Source: Streptomyces sp. NBC_00234 (lineage in GTDB: Bacteria > Actinomycetota > Actinomycetes > Streptomycetales > Streptomycetaceae). From it: a stretch of DNA of 64,000 bases. The notes under the pieces were generated by a model that did no database searches, was not told the DNA's origin, and saw nothing but the letters and a program-made list of their open reading frames with translations. The stretch is from positions 2,480,001 through 2,544,000 of the forward strand of contig NZ_CP108101.1 of assembly GCF_036195325.1 (NCBI RefSeq), in the 5' to 3' direction. Of the stretch, positions 43,406-53,563 are shown one piece after another (within the stretch, counting starts at the first letter, position 1; each line of letters opens with the position of its first letter). A program made the translations under genes and the position numbers.

Positions 43406-43889
43406 GGGTTGCCTCCTGATCATGTTTCGGAAAATGCTTCCACCCACGCGCGTACGCGGGGCGTTGGCCGTAGTCCACACGGGCTCGGCGAATCGCGCAA
43501 GTACCCAGCGCGTGAGACCGCCTAAACGGTGACGTTCCCTGCCACGTCGCCGCAAGCTCCGGCCGGTCTCCTACGGGGTCTTCGATATCGCCCAATCCGT
43601 TTACGTCCTTCCTCAGCTTATGCCGTTTCGATCCGCCAATCGGAGTCGAACAGCCTTTGGGAACGCATGGACGGGTTGGGCGTATGGTTGCGGTTTGGCC
43701 CGACCCATCCTGCCGACGCCCATACTCGTGCCCCGGGTGCGAGGGTTCACAACCTCGCGGTTACCCCACGGTAGAGATGACGTTTGCGCCCTCGCGGTAC
43801 ACGATGGAGGCGGCGCACAGCAGATGTCCCGGGGGCACCGTCCCCGTAAACAGGCCCCGTAGAGCAGCACCGAACAGCGAAGGAACAGC
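43406..43889. promoter_or_regulatory. 484-bp divergent intergenic region before aceE
   Basis: No gene. The hairpin GCGAGG/CCTCGC (43739-43744 with 43753-43758) lies about 140 bp before the aceE GTG and may shape its leader. The two divergent promoters should be here. No obvious operator could be assigned. Confidence 0.4.
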
Positions 43890-46631
43890 GTGGCTTCCGG
43901 ATCCGATCGCAACCCGATCATCATTGGCGGCCTTCCGAGCCAGGTCCCGGATTTTGATCCCGAAGAGACCCAGGAATGGCTCGACTCCCTCGACGCCGCC
44001 GTCGACGAGCGGGGCCGTGAGCGTGCCCGCTACCTGATGCTCCGCCTCATCGAGCGCGCACGCGAGAAGCGTGTCGCCGTGCCGGAGATGCGCAGCACGG
44101 ACTACGTCAACACGATCGCCACGAAGGACGAGCCGTTCTTCCCCGGCGACGAGGAGATCGAGCGCAAGGTCCTCAACGCGACCCGCTGGAACGCGGCCGT
44201 GATGGTCTCGCGCGCCCAGCGGCCCGGGATCGGCGTCGGCGGCCACATCGCCACGTTCGCGTCCTCCGCGTCGCTCTACGACGTCGGCTTCAACCACTTC
44301 TTCCGCGGCAAGGACGAGGGCGACGGCGGCGACCAGATCTTCTTCCAGGGACACGCGTCCCCCGGGATCTACGCCCGCGCCTTCCTGCTCGACCGGCTGA
44401 GCGAGACGCAGCTCGACGCGTTCCGCCAGGAGAAGTCCAAGGCTCCGAACGGCCTGTCCAGCTACCCGCACCCGCGACTGATGCCGGACTTCTGGGAGTT
44501 CCCGACCGTCTCCATGGGCCTCGGCCCCCTCGGCGCGATCTACCAGGCCCGGATGAACCGCTACATGGAGGCGCGCGGCATCGCCGACACCTCCAAGTCG
44601 CACGTGTGGGCCTATCTGGGCGACGGCGAGATGGACGAGCCCGAGTCGCTCGGCCAGCTGTCCATCGCCGCCCGTGAGGGCCTGGACAACCTCACCTTCG
44701 TCGTGAACTGCAACCTGCAGCGCCTCGACGGCCCGGTCCGCGGCAACGGCAAGATCATCCAGGAGCTGGAGTCGCAGTTCCGCGGTGCCGGCTGGAACGT
44801 CATCAAGCTGGTCTGGGACCGCTCCTGGGACCCGCTGCTCGCGCAGGACCGCACGGGCATCCTGGTCAACAAGCTGAACACCACCCCGGACGGCCAGTTC
44901 CAGACGTACGCCACCGAGACCGGTGCGTACATCCGTGACCACTTCTTCGGCGACGACCCGCGGCTGCGCGACATGGTCAAGGACATGTCCGACCAGCAGA
45001 TCCTGCACCTGGGCCGCGGCGGGCACGACCACCGGAAGGTCTACGCGGCGTACGCGGCGGCCAAGGCCCACAAGGGCCAGCCGACCGTGATCCTGGCGCA
45101 GACGGTCAAGGGCTGGACCCTGGGGCCGAACTTCGAGGGCCGCAACGCGACCCACCAGATGAAGAAGCTCACGGTCGAGGACCTCAAGCGCTTCCGCGAC
45201 CGGCTGCACATCCCGATCACGGACAAGCAGCTGGACGAGGGCTACCCGCCCTACTACCACCCGGGTCGCGACTCGGAAGAGATCCAGTACATGCACGACC
45301 GCCGCCAGGGTCTGGGCGGCTACGTCCCGACGCGTGTGGTGCGCGCGAAGCCGCTGCCCCTGCCCGACGAGAAGACGTACGCGACCGCGAAGAAGGGTTC
45401 GGGTACGCAGTCGATCGCCACGACCATGGCGTTCGTCCGTATCCTGAAGGACCTCATGCGGGACAAGGAGATCGGCAAGCGTTTCGTGCTGATCGCGCCC
45501 GACGAGTACCGCACCTTCGGTATGGACGCGTTCTTCCCGAGTGCGAAGATCTACAACCCGCTCGGTCAGCAGTACGAGGCCGTGGACCGCGAGCTGCTCC
45601 TCGCCTACAAGGAGTCGCCGACCGGGCAGATGCTGCACGACGGCATCTCCGAGGCCGGCTGCACGGCCTCGCTGATCGCCGCCGGATCGGCGTACGCCAC
45701 GCACGGCGAGCCGCTGATCCCGGTCTACGTCTTCTACTCGATGTTCGGTTTCCAGCGCACCGGTGACCAGTTCTGGCAGATGGCCGACCAGCTCGCGCGC
45801 GGCTTCGTGCTGGGCGCGACCGCCGGTCGTACGACGCTGACCGGTGAGGGTCTCCAGCACGCGGACGGCCACTCGCAGCTCCTCGCCTCGACGAACCCGG
45901 GCTGTGTCGCCTACGACCCGGCCTTCGGGTACGAGATCGCGCACATCGTCAAGGACGGTCTGCGCAGGATGTACGGAGGGACGCCCGAGGAGAACGAGGA
46001 CGTCTTCTACTACCTCACCGTCTACAACGAGCCGATCCAGCACCCGGCCGAGCCCGCGGACGTGGACGTCGAGGGCATCCTCAAGGGCGTGTACCGCTAC
46101 CGGAGCGGCGAGAAGGGCCAGATCCCGGCCCAGATCATGGCGTCCGGTGTGGCGGTCCCGTGGGCGGTCGAGGCGCAGCAGATCCTCGCCGACGAGTGGA
46201 ACGTCAAGGCGGACGTCTGGTCGGCGACCTCCTGGAACGAGCTGCGCCGCGAGGCCGTGGACGTGGAGCGGTACAACCTGCTCCACCCCGAGGAGGAGCA
46301 GCGCGTCCCGTACGTGACGTCGAAGCTCTCCGGCTCCGAGGGCCCGTTCGTCGCGGTCTCGGACTGGATGCGTTCCGTACCCGACCAGATCTCCCGGTGG
46401 GTTCCCGGCGCGTACCAGTCGCTGGGTGCGGACGGTTTCGGCTTCGCCGACACCCGTGGCGCCGCCCGTCGCTTCTTCCACATCGACGCCCAGTCGATCG
46501 TGCTCGCGGTGCTCACCGAGCTCGCGAAGGAGGGGAAGATCGACCGGTCCGCCCTGAAGACGGCGGTCGACCGTTACGAGCTCCTGGATGTGGCCGCGGC
46601 CGATCCGGGTCCGGCCGGCGGCGACGCGTAA
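43890..46631 (+). CDS. aceE: Pyruvate dehydrogenase E1 component, homodimeric type
   Basis: 913 aa, full length. Decarboxylates pyruvate with thiamine diphosphate and transfers the acetyl group to the E2 lipoyl, giving acetyl-CoA. N-terminus: [20 protein letters not shown]. The TPP motif is [15 protein letters not shown] near residue 250; [20 protein letters not shown] follows. The C-terminal transketolase-like part carries [10 protein letters not shown] and [10 protein letters not shown]. The GTG start has GAAGGAAC upstream. A 16-bp hairpin terminator follows. Oriented away from DUF3052, so the two share the upstream region. Confidence 0.96.
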   Translation: MASGSDRNPIIIGGLPSQVPDFDPEETQEWLDSLDAAVDERGRERARYLMLRLIERAREKRVAVPEMRSTDYVNTIATKDEPFFPGDEEIERKVLNATRWNAAVMVSRAQRPGIGVGGHIATFASSASLYDVGFNHFFRGKDEGDGGDQIFFQGHASPGIYARAFLLDRLSETQLDAFRQEKSKAPNGLSSYPHPRLMPDFWEFPTVSMGLGPLGAIYQARMNRYMEARGIADTSKSHVWAYLGDGEMDEPESLGQLSIAAREGLDNLTFVVNCNLQRLDGPVRGNGKIIQELESQFRGAGWNVIKLVWDRSWDPLLAQDRTGILVNKLNTTPDGQFQTYATETGAYIRDHFFGDDPRLRDMVKDMSDQQILHLGRGGHDHRKVYAAYAAAKAHKGQPTVILAQTVKGWTLGPNFEGRNATHQMKKLTVEDLKRFRDRLHIPITDKQLDEGYPPYYHPGRDSEEIQYMHDRRQGLGGYVPTRVVRAKPLPLPDEKTYATAKKGSGTQSIATTMAFVRILKDLMRDKEIGKRFVLIAPDEYRTFGMDAFFPSAKIYNPLGQQYEAVDRELLLAYKESPTGQMLHDGISEAGCTASLIAAGSAYATHGEPLIPVYVFYSMFGFQRTGDQFWQMADQLARGFVLGATAGRTTLTGEGLQHADGHSQLLASTNPGCVAYDPAFGYEIAHIVKDGLRRMYGGTPEENEDVFYYLTVYNEPIQHPAEPADVDVEGILKGVYRYRSGEKGQIPAQIMASGVAVPWAVEAQQILADEWNVKADVWSATSWNELRREAVDVERYNLLHPEEEQRVPYVTSKLSGSEGPFVAVSDWMRSVPDQISRWVPGAYQSLGADGFGFADTRGAARRFFHIDAQSIVLAVLTELAKEGKIDRSALKTAVDRYELLDVAAADPGPAGGDA

Positions 46632-46641
46632 CACGACGGAC

Positions 46642-46677
46642 GAGGGGCGGTGCGACCGGAAGGTCGCGCCGCCCCTC
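46642..46677. terminator. aceE hairpin terminator
   Basis: GAGGGGCGGTGCGACC pairs with GGTCGCGCCGCCCCTC (two mismatched or G-U positions) around the loop GGAA, starting 10 bp after the aceE stop. Confidence 0.8.
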
Positions 46678-46700
46678 TGCCGTGCCCCGACCGGCCGGGG

Positions 46701-47063
46701 TCAGTTCTCCCAGATCTTGAAGGCCCTGACCTGGTACGAGGACCTGGGCACCCAGGTGCCGCCGCCCGGGTAGGTCTCGAACTCGCCGGTCTCGGCGCAC
46801 TCCGGCGACTGGTAGGTGGTGACGGGACGCCCGGTGCGGTTGGCGAGCGCCTGGGCCCTGGTGCCCGCCGGCAACGGCACGCAGCTGTCGACGTCGACCG
46901 TGGACAGCTCGTGGACCTGCCGGGCGCCGGTGAAGTCCGGTTTCTTCCAGAGGCAGAGCTGCCCCGTGTCACAGGTGCCCAGCCGGACGGGTGCGGCGTG
47001 GACGCCGGTCGGCGGGATGAGCGCGGTGGCGGCCAGGGCGGCCGCAAGGACAGTGGTACGCAT
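46701..47063 (-). CDS. Secreted peptidase-inhibitor I36-like protein
   Basis: 120 aa. Signal peptide LAAALAATALIPPTGVHA cleaved near residue 24. The mature domain has CDTGQLCLWKKPDFTGARQVHEL with Cys pairs and Trp, plus VDSCVPLP and SPECAETG, matching the I36 family of small Streptomyces metallo-peptidase inhibitors. Beta-rich end WVPRSSYQVRAFKIWEN. Acts outside the cell. Convergent to aceE. Confidence 0.78.
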   Translation of the reverse strand: MRTTVLAAALAATALIPPTGVHAAPVRLGTCDTGQLCLWKKPDFTGARQVHELSTVDVDSCVPLPAGTRAQALANRTGRPVTTYQSPECAETGEFETYPGGGTWVPRSSYQVRAFKIWEN

Positions 47064-47197
47064 GGTGGATCGTCCCCCGTGGTCGTGCGGATCAATGTCC
47101 GCACCCTGACCTGCGGCCCGGCGCCGCGGGAAGACCTCCGGGGCGCCACCACCCTGATAGGGGTTTCCGGCGCCGGGCGTACACCGGGAGCAAAGGA

Positions 47198-47231
47198 CAT
47201 CGCCGGACGGGATCGAGCCCGTCCGGCGATG
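47198..47231. terminator. 14-bp hairpin after MFS exporter
   Basis: CATCGCCGGACGGG pairs perfectly with CCCGTCCGGCGATG around ATCGAG, 25 bp after the stop of the minus-strand exporter. Confidence 0.8.
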
Positions 47232-47255
47232 GGGGAAAAGGGTCGGCCCGAGGCC

Positions 47256-48866
47256 CTAGATGTGCCCGGCTCCCGCGCCCGCTTCGGCGTTCTCGCCGCG
47301 CTTGGTGAGGGTGGCGACCAGGGCGGCGCCCACGGCGACGACTCCGGCGACCATGAACGCGGTGCTCATGCCCGACACGAACGTGTCGTGCGCGACGCCC
47401 GCGATCTTCGCGGCGATCTCCGGCGGGGTGCCGGGGGCGATCGGCGGCATACCGACCTCGACGGCCGAGGACGCCTGGTCGAGCTGCTCGGGAGAGACCG
47501 GCGGAAGCTCCGCCTCGGCCCAGTTGTCGGCCAGCTTGGCGTCGACCTGGGAAGCCATGATCGCGCCGAGCACCGCCGTACCGAGGCTGCCGCCGACCTG
47601 CATCGCGGCCTGCTGGAGGCCACCGGCGACGCCGGAGAGCTCCATCGGGGCGTTGCCCACGATGACCTCCGTGGCGCCGACCATGACCGGTGCGAGACCG
47701 AGGCCGAGCAGACCGAACCAGATCGACATGGTCAGCGTGCCCGTGCCGATCGTCAGCTGGGACATGCCGAAGCAGGCGACCGCGGTGCACACCATGCCGC
47801 CGACGAGCGGCACGCGCGGGCCGAACTTGGTGATGAGGGCGCCCGCGAGGGGCGAGGCGACGATCATCATGCCGGTCAGCGGCAGCAGGTGCAGGCCGCT
47901 GTCGACGGGGCTCATGCCGTGCACGTTCTGCAGGTAGAAGGTGACGAAGAACAGCCCGCCCATGAAGGCGAAGGCCATCAGCACCATCAGGACCACGCCC
48001 GCGGACAGCGGCAGCGACTTGAACATCGCCAGCGGGATCAGCGGCTCGCGCACGTTCTTCTGGGAGAGCGCGAAGACGAGGAACAGGATCAGTGCGGCGC
48101 CCAGGAAGCCGAGCGTCTTGAAGTCGCCCCAGCCCCACTCCGCACCCTTGATGAGGGCCCAGATGAGGCAGAACATCGCCTGGGACAGCAGCACGATGCC
48201 GCCGATGTCGAAGGAACGCGGGGCGTTCTCGGCGCGGTGGTCCTTGAGGATCACCAGGCCGAGGACGAGCGCGATCACACCGACCGGCACGTTGATGAAG
48301 AAGACGGACTGCCAGCTGACGTGCTCCACGAGCACGCCGCCCAGGATCGGGCCACCGGCGGTCGACGCGCCGATCACCATGCCCCAGATGCCGATCGCCA
48401 TGTTCAGCTTCTCGGCCGGGAAGGTGGCACGCAGCAGGCCGAGTGCGGCCGGCATCAGCAGGGCACCGAAGAGACCCTGGAGGACGCGGAACGCGATCAC
48501 CAGGGCGACGCCGTCGGAGAGGCCGATGGCGGCGGAGGCGGCGGCGAAGCCGACGACGCCTATCAGGAAGGTCTGGCGGTGACCGAAGCGGTCACCGAGC
48601 TTGCCCGCGGTGATCAGCGACACCGCGAGTGCGAGCATGTAGCCATTGGTGATCCACTGGACGTCGGCCAGCGAGGCACCGAGATCCTTCTGGATGGCGG
48701 GGTTGGCGATCGCGACGATCGTGCCGTCGAGCGCGACCATCATCACGCCGATGGCAACGGCGAAGAGCGTCAGCCAGGGGTGGCCGCGCAGCCCCTTGGC
48801 CGGGGCTGGGGGAACGGTCTTTTCCGGCTCCCGCGACGCCTTCTCAACGGTGGTCTGACTAGTCAT
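47256..48866 (-). CDS. MFS multidrug exporter, DHA2 type
   Basis: 536 aa, 14-TM DHA2. Family marks: MMVALDGTIVAIANPAIQ in helix 1, GKLGDRFGHRQTFLIG after helix 2, GGPILGGVLVEHVSWQSVFF (helix 5 motif C) and a later VLGLVILKDHRAENAP. A periplasmic-type insert near residues 465-500 is Pro-rich. The ATG at 48866 is preferred, with a ribosome-like GGAG near. Divergent from a TetR gene with a palindromic operator between, the usual repressor-exporter arrangement. Confidence 0.9.
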   Translation of the reverse strand: MTSQTTVEKASREPEKTVPPAPAKGLRGHPWLTLFAVAIGVMMVALDGTIVAIANPAIQKDLGASLADVQWITNGYMLALAVSLITAGKLGDRFGHRQTFLIGVVGFAAASAAIGLSDGVALVIAFRVLQGLFGALLMPAALGLLRATFPAEKLNMAIGIWGMVIGASTAGGPILGGVLVEHVSWQSVFFINVPVGVIALVLGLVILKDHRAENAPRSFDIGGIVLLSQAMFCLIWALIKGAEWGWGDFKTLGFLGAALILFLVFALSQKNVREPLIPLAMFKSLPLSAGVVLMVLMAFAFMGGLFFVTFYLQNVHGMSPVDSGLHLLPLTGMMIVASPLAGALITKFGPRVPLVGGMVCTAVACFGMSQLTIGTGTLTMSIWFGLLGLGLAPVMVGATEVIVGNAPMELSGVAGGLQQAAMQVGGSLGTAVLGAIMASQVDAKLADNWAEAELPPVSPEQLDQASSAVEVGMPPIAPGTPPEIAAKIAGVAHDTFVSGMSTAFMVAGVVAVGAALVATLTKRGENAEAGAGAGHI

Positions 48867-48880
48867 GCGCTGGAGATTAG

Positions 48881-48929
48881 TGTCAGCCGCTGACAGTTGA
48901 CAAACCAATTCACAACTCGGTAACTGTCA
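48881..48929. promoter_or_regulatory. Candidate TetR operator
   Basis: TGTCAGCCGCTGACA (48881-48895) is a perfect palindrome. The segment TGACAGTT (48891-48898) is repeated inverted as AACTGTCA (48922-48929). These lie between the exporter and its divergent TetR regulator. Confidence 0.7.
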
Positions 48930-48982
48930 CGTAGCTCACAGGTGACCCGAGCCGGTCGAAACGTCAGAAAGAGAGCCGCTAC

Positions 48983-49648
48983 GTGCCAGAAGGGCAGAAA
49001 GCCGAACCTCCGGCCGGACTGCGCGAACGCAGGAAACAGCGCACCCGTGACGCCCTGCTGCACGCCGCCCTGGAACTCTTCACGACACAGGGGTACGAAC
49101 GGACGACCGTCGACGAGATCGCCGAAGCCGTCGAGGTCTCCCAGCGCACCTTCTTCCGCTACTTCGCGAACAAGGAGGAGGCCGCCTTCGCCGTCCAGAC
49201 GATGGTCGAGTCCCGCTTCCTCACGGAGCTGCGTCAACGTCCTGCCGCGGAAACCCCTTTCGAGGCGATGCGCGAGGCCGTCCTGTGCTCCTGGAGGAGC
49301 ATCGGCGAGGCGATCGAGGCGCTCATCCCGGTCGACCTCCATATGCGGACGTACCGGATGATCGAGTCGACCCCGTCGCTGCTCGCCGCCCATATGCGCC
49401 GCGGCGTGGTCCTGGAGGAGGAGATCGCCCGGCTGATCGCCGGACGCGAGGGGCTCGACCTGGAGTCCGACCCGCGCCCGCGGATCGCCGTCGCCGCGTT
49501 CGCCGGGGTGATGCGGGTGGCGGGACAGCAGTGGGGGCAGGGGGACGACACCAGCATGGAATCGCTCCGGGCCCTGACCGAGGAGTACCTGGACCACCTC
49601 GGCCCGACGCTCGCCGGGAACTGGCGGAGCTCCACGGACACGGCCTAG
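48983..49648 (+). CDS. TetR/AcrR-type repressor
   Basis: 221 aa. The TetR HTH is RDALLHAALELFTTQGYERTTVDEIAEAVEVSQRTFFRYFANKEE. The C-terminal ligand domain is helical. It likely binds the operator at 48881-48929 and represses the exporter. GTG start at 48983, preceded by AAAGAGAG; the gene converges with none and is followed by a 200-bp gap. Confidence 0.9.
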   Translation: MPEGQKAEPPAGLRERRKQRTRDALLHAALELFTTQGYERTTVDEIAEAVEVSQRTFFRYFANKEEAAFAVQTMVESRFLTELRQRPAAETPFEAMREAVLCSWRSIGEAIEALIPVDLHMRTYRMIESTPSLLAAHMRRGVVLEEEIARLIAGREGLDLESDPRPRIAVAAFAGVMRVAGQQWGQGDDTSMESLRALTEEYLDHLGPTLAGNWRSSTDTA

Positions 49649-49867
49649 TACCGGAGTTCCCGCGGACCGTGTGCCGCACATCTCAGCGTCCGCGCATGGC
49701 GGACCTCACACATATCGGCGCCGGGCACCCGCGCGCCCGGCCAACAGGCCGTCCAGCGCACCGGAGCGTGCTCGGAGCGCACACACAGCGTGAGGAACGG
49801 CGGTTGAATTCCTCGCCAACAGGTGATGTGCGTCACCCCCGTCACGGGCTCCGGCGCGCGTCTCCTA

Positions 49868-51088
49868 ATGTGTGGCGCAGTGACTTCCTTCGACTCCTCC
49901 CCCACACTCACCGCGTGGCGCGCACTGCTCGCCGTCGCGGTCGTGTTCGTGATGCTGGCGACCACCGGGTGGACCGCCGTGCGTCAGCAACGCTCCGACG
50001 AGCCACGCGAGATCGCGCTGGCCTCCTGGGCCCAGGGGCGGATAGCGGGTCACGCACTGCCGGACGTGGCCGCGCCGCCCTACCGGCTGGCCCACTTCTT
50101 CGCGACGCTGACCGACCGGCAGCAGCTCACGCTCGCCGACAGATACCCGCTCGTCGTGGGAAACCTGAACGGCGCCCCGGTCACTCTGCGCTACCACGCC
50201 AACCGGCAGGCCCTGAAGCAGGCGAGGGCCGTGGAGCAGCGGCGGATGCACGACACGAGACTCTCGCCCGGCGGCCGTCACGAGGCGCTGCGCAGGATGG
50301 ACCGTTTCCGCTCGATGCTCACGAAGAACCGCCACTTCCTGGCCTTCGACCCTTCGGGGAAGGGGCACGCGGCGGAGGTCTTCGGCGATCTCGACCGGGC
50401 GAGCCGGGTCTCGGTCGTGGTCCCGGGCGTCGACACCAACCTGCTGACGCTGGAACGCTCCGGCCGCAAGTACTCGGCCCCGGTGGGCATGGCGCAGTCC
50501 CTGTACGAGGCCGAGCGCGCCGCCCGTCCGGGCACGCGTACCGCGGTCATCGCCTGGGCCGACTACACCTCTCCCGCCGGAATCGGCGTGGACGCGGCTC
50601 TCGGCAGGCTGGCGAAGGCCGGCGCCGTGCGGCTGAACGCCCTGGTCGGTGTGCTGCCCGGCACGTCGCGCGTCTCGCTGTTCTGCCACAGCTACGGCTC
50701 CGTGCTGTGCGGGGTGGCCGCGGACGAACTGCCGTCACGGGTGACGGACATCGCGGTCGCGGGCAGTCCGGGGATGCGGGTGTCGCGGGCGGATCAGCTG
50801 GACACCGGAGCGAGGGTGTGGGCGACGCGGGACCGCGACGACTGGATCCAGGACGTGCCGTACCTGGCGGTCGGCGGCATCGGTCACGGCGCCGACCCGG
50901 TCGACCCGGAGTTCGGCGCGCGGATCATGTCGGCCCGGGGCGCGATAGGGCACAGCGGCTACTTCGAGCCGGGCACGGAGAGCCTCAGCAACTTCGCGGC
51001 GATCGGCGTGGGGGCCTACGACTCGGTCAGCTGTATGACCGGCGACGGGGCCTGCCACAGCGGGATTTCCGGCGAGCGGGACACCTGA
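49868..51088 (+). CDS. DUF1023 alpha/beta-hydrolase, copy A
   Basis: 406 aa. Catalytic motif FCHSYGSVLCG (nucleophile Ser within a G/H-x-S-x-G-like elbow), with Asp and His candidates in DIAVAGSPGMR and GHGADPVDPEFGA. The N-terminus has a membrane helix (WRALLAVAVVFVMLATTGW). Family members are actinobacterial with unknown lipids or esters as likely substrates. The ATG at 49868 is chosen; a GTG 12 codons in is possible. A paralogue lies at 54406. Confidence 0.82.
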   Translation: MCGAVTSFDSSPTLTAWRALLAVAVVFVMLATTGWTAVRQQRSDEPREIALASWAQGRIAGHALPDVAAPPYRLAHFFATLTDRQQLTLADRYPLVVGNLNGAPVTLRYHANRQALKQARAVEQRRMHDTRLSPGGRHEALRRMDRFRSMLTKNRHFLAFDPSGKGHAAEVFGDLDRASRVSVVVPGVDTNLLTLERSGRKYSAPVGMAQSLYEAERAARPGTRTAVIAWADYTSPAGIGVDAALGRLAKAGAVRLNALVGVLPGTSRVSLFCHSYGSVLCGVAADELPSRVTDIAVAGSPGMRVSRADQLDTGARVWATRDRDDWIQDVPYLAVGGIGHGADPVDPEFGARIMSARGAIGHSGYFEPGTESLSNFAAIGVGAYDSVSCMTGDGACHSGISGERDT

Positions 51089-51173
51089 CGCGCGTAGAGC
51101 ACAGTGAACCGGGCCGAATTGGGGCTCACTCCGAGGGGGGACGTGGAGGCCGGTGCCGCATACGATGAGGCAC

Positions 51174-52124
51174 ATGGGTGATGTGCTGGCCGGAATTCAT
51201 GCCACCTGGGAGTTCGACACCGACTCCGTGCTCATCCGCTTCGAACGGGGTATCCGCACGCCGAAGCTCTTCCAGAGTCTGCGTGAACGTCGCGTCCCGC
51301 ACGCGGCGTTGTCGTCGGTGACGCTGAACCCGGGCAAGCGGGGCACGGTGGTCCTGCGCGCGGTGCCGAGACCCGGTGCCGATCCACTGCTGGAGGCTGC
51401 GGCAGGACAGCTGAAGGACGGCTGCGATCCGTACCGGCTGGTGCTTCCCGCCGAGCGCGAGACGCTCGCCGAGTACTACCGGGACGAGCTGCGCGCCCTC
51501 CTCGGTCCGGATGCCGCACGGCCCGCCGAGCGGTTCATGGTCGCGGCGCCCGAGGCACCGATGAACTTCAAGGCGTACGACGGCCGGGCGAGTTTCGACG
51601 GGGACCGGATCTCCTTCCGGTGGTTCTGGACCGGTGCGTCCAGCGCCAAGTGGAAGGCGGGCGACCAGACGTTCCCGGTCGGGGAGCTGTGCGGCGTCGA
51701 GTGGCGCTCGCCGGAGGCGTTCGACGGCTATCTGCGACTCGTGCCCCGCACCGCGGGGGACTCCGGTGCGGCGGTTCCGGCGGACGGGCACGGTGCGGCC
51801 TACGGAGGAGTGGGCGCGGTGCAGGGCCTCCCGCAGGCGGCCGTCCGCCCCACACAGGCGGACCAGGACCCGGCTGCGGTCGTCTTCGGTCTCGGGTACG
51901 GCCCGGTGCACGAGTCGCTGCCGTTCGCCGCCGCCGTACTGGAGTCCGTACGCCGGCGTCAGGCGTCCCCCGCGCCCGCGCCCGCCGCTCTGGTCGGCGC
52001 CGGGCGGCGCGACCCCGCGGACATCGCGGAGCGGATCAGACACCTGGGCGAACTGCATCAGGCAGGGCTGGTCACCGATGACGAGTACGGCGCGAAGAAG
52101 GCGCAGCTGCTCGCGGAGCTGTAG
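51174..52124 (+). CDS. DUF4429 protein with C-terminal SHOCT domain
   Basis: 316 aa. Two DUF4429 beta domains (GIHATWEFDTDSVLIRFERG; MNFKAYDGRASFDGDRISFRW), a Pro/Ala linker, then a SHOCT tail (IAERIRHLGELHQAGLVTDDEYGAKKAQLLAEL). No signal. Function unknown; SHOCT tails occur in oligomerising proteins. ATG at 51174 chosen, ATG at 51153 upstream lacks support. Confidence 0.85.
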   Translation: MGDVLAGIHATWEFDTDSVLIRFERGIRTPKLFQSLRERRVPHAALSSVTLNPGKRGTVVLRAVPRPGADPLLEAAAGQLKDGCDPYRLVLPAERETLAEYYRDELRALLGPDAARPAERFMVAAPEAPMNFKAYDGRASFDGDRISFRWFWTGASSAKWKAGDQTFPVGELCGVEWRSPEAFDGYLRLVPRTAGDSGAAVPADGHGAAYGGVGAVQGLPQAAVRPTQADQDPAAVVFGLGYGPVHESLPFAAAVLESVRRRQASPAPAPAALVGAGRRDPADIAERIRHLGELHQAGLVTDDEYGAKKAQLLAEL

Positions 52125-52231
52125 CGGTGCGGGGCCGCCGCACCCCGTACCCCGGTACGACCCGCGCGGCAGCGGATCGGTACCCCGGTACGACGTGGTG
52201 CGGCGGGTTCGCTGTCTAGGGTGAGCGGGCC

Positions 52232-53563
52232 ATGTCGACTTCACCCGCCGGGCCGCCGCCCGCCGACGGCCTGCTGAGCGCCGCCCGCCGCAATCTGCGC
52301 GAGCTCGCCCACGGGCTGTCCCACGCGTCCCATCCGCCCACGCCGCTCTTCGCCGACGCCCCGAGGCTGTGGCAGCGGCTGCTTCCGTACGGCGTCGTCA
52401 TCGCCCTCGCGGCCACCTTCGTCCCCGTCACGGTCAACGTCCTGACCTCGCAGTACGGCGTGGCCGGCGGGGTGGCGGGAGCGCTCGCCGTCGCCCAGGC
52501 CGCACCGCTGCTGATGCTGGCGCACCGCCCCCTGCAAGCCTGGTGGATCATCTTCCCGGCCGACATCGTGGGCGCCCTGGTCGTGCTGGGCGAACCGGTC
52601 GAGAAGTACGACATCTGGCCGTGGACCCCGCCGGTCATCATCGGCTACCTCTTCGTGCTGCTGGCGCTGGGCCTGCGCGAGACCCGCAGGACCGTGTTCT
52701 GCGTCTGGCTGGCGACGGGGGCGGCGGGGCTGGCCCTGCACCTGATCGCGCCCGACCGCAGCAACGGCAGCGCGCTCCTCCTGTTCGTCCTCGGCGCGGT
52801 GGTGCTGGTGATCGGGGCAGCCGTACGGGAACGGGGCGAGGCCCAGCGGCGGCTCGTCGAGCAGGAGACCATCAGCGAGGCCGAGCGGGCGCAGCGCACG
52901 CTTCTGGAGGAACGGACCCGGATCGCCCGTGAACTGCACGACGTGGTCGCGCACCACATGTCGGTGATCACGGTCCAGGCCGACTCCGCCCCCTACCGGA
53001 TCACGGGTCTCTCCGACGAGGCGCGCGAGGAGTTCGGCGCCATCGCGGCGAGTGCCCGGGAGTCGCTGACCGAGATGCGGCGGCTGCTCTCGGTACTGCG
53101 CAGCGACGGTACGGAGGGCGAGCGCGCACCGCAGCCCGGACTCGGCCGGGTGCAGGCGCTGGTGGAGGCGACGGTACGGGCGGGGCTGCCCGCCGAACTG
53201 TCGCTGGCCACGGAGGTGGCGGAGCTGGCCGGGCGCGGTGGCGTCCCGCAGGCGGTGGAGCTTTCGGCGTACCGCATCGTGCAGGAGGCGCTGGCGAACG
53301 TGGTCCGGCACGCGCCGGGGGCGCGGACCAGGGTGTCGATCACCTCGGGGGACGGCCATCTGACGGTGCTGGTCGTCAACGACCGGGCCGAGCGGCCCGG
53401 TTCGCCCCTGGAGGCGAGCGGGACGGGACACGGCCTGGTGGGTATGCGCGAACGCGTACGGTTGACCGGCGGCACGCTGGACACCGGTCCGCTGCCGGAC
53501 GGCGGGTTCCGGGTGGCCGCACGGCTCCCCCTGAACGCAGCCCCGACCTCGGAGGACTCGTGA
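52232..53563 (+). CDS. NarL-type sensor histidine kinase
   Basis: 443 aa. Four or five N-terminal helices (residues 50-190), then the HisKA_3 dimerisation domain with phospho-His in RIARELHDVVAHHMSV, and an HATPase end (ALANVVRHAPGARTRVS, GTGHGLVGMRERV). It senses an unknown signal at the membrane and phosphorylates the response regulator whose GTG overlaps its stop. Upstream of it lies the DUF4429 gene on the same strand. Confidence 0.92.
   Translation: MSTSPAGPPPADGLLSAARRNLRELAHGLSHASHPPTPLFADAPRLWQRLLPYGVVIALAATFVPVTVNVLTSQYGVAGGVAGALAVAQAAPLLMLAHRPLQAWWIIFPADIVGALVVLGEPVEKYDIWPWTPPVIIGYLFVLLALGLRETRRTVFCVWLATGAAGLALHLIAPDRSNGSALLLFVLGAVVLVIGAAVRERGEAQRRLVEQETISEAERAQRTLLEERTRIARELHDVVAHHMSVITVQADSAPYRITGLSDEAREEFGAIAASARESLTEMRRLLSVLRSDGTEGERAPQPGLGRVQALVEATVRAGLPAELSLATEVAELAGRGGVPQAVELSAYRIVQEALANVVRHAPGARTRVSITSGDGHLTVLVVNDRAERPGSPLEASGTGHGLVGMRERVRLTGGTLDTGPLPDGGFRVAARLPLNAAPTSEDS

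Noticed and set aside
43761..46634. 957-residue open frame antisense to aceE
   Set aside because: It is the reverse-strand shadow of aceE, with Arg/Val/Leu-heavy composition and no domain, caused by high GC at third positions.
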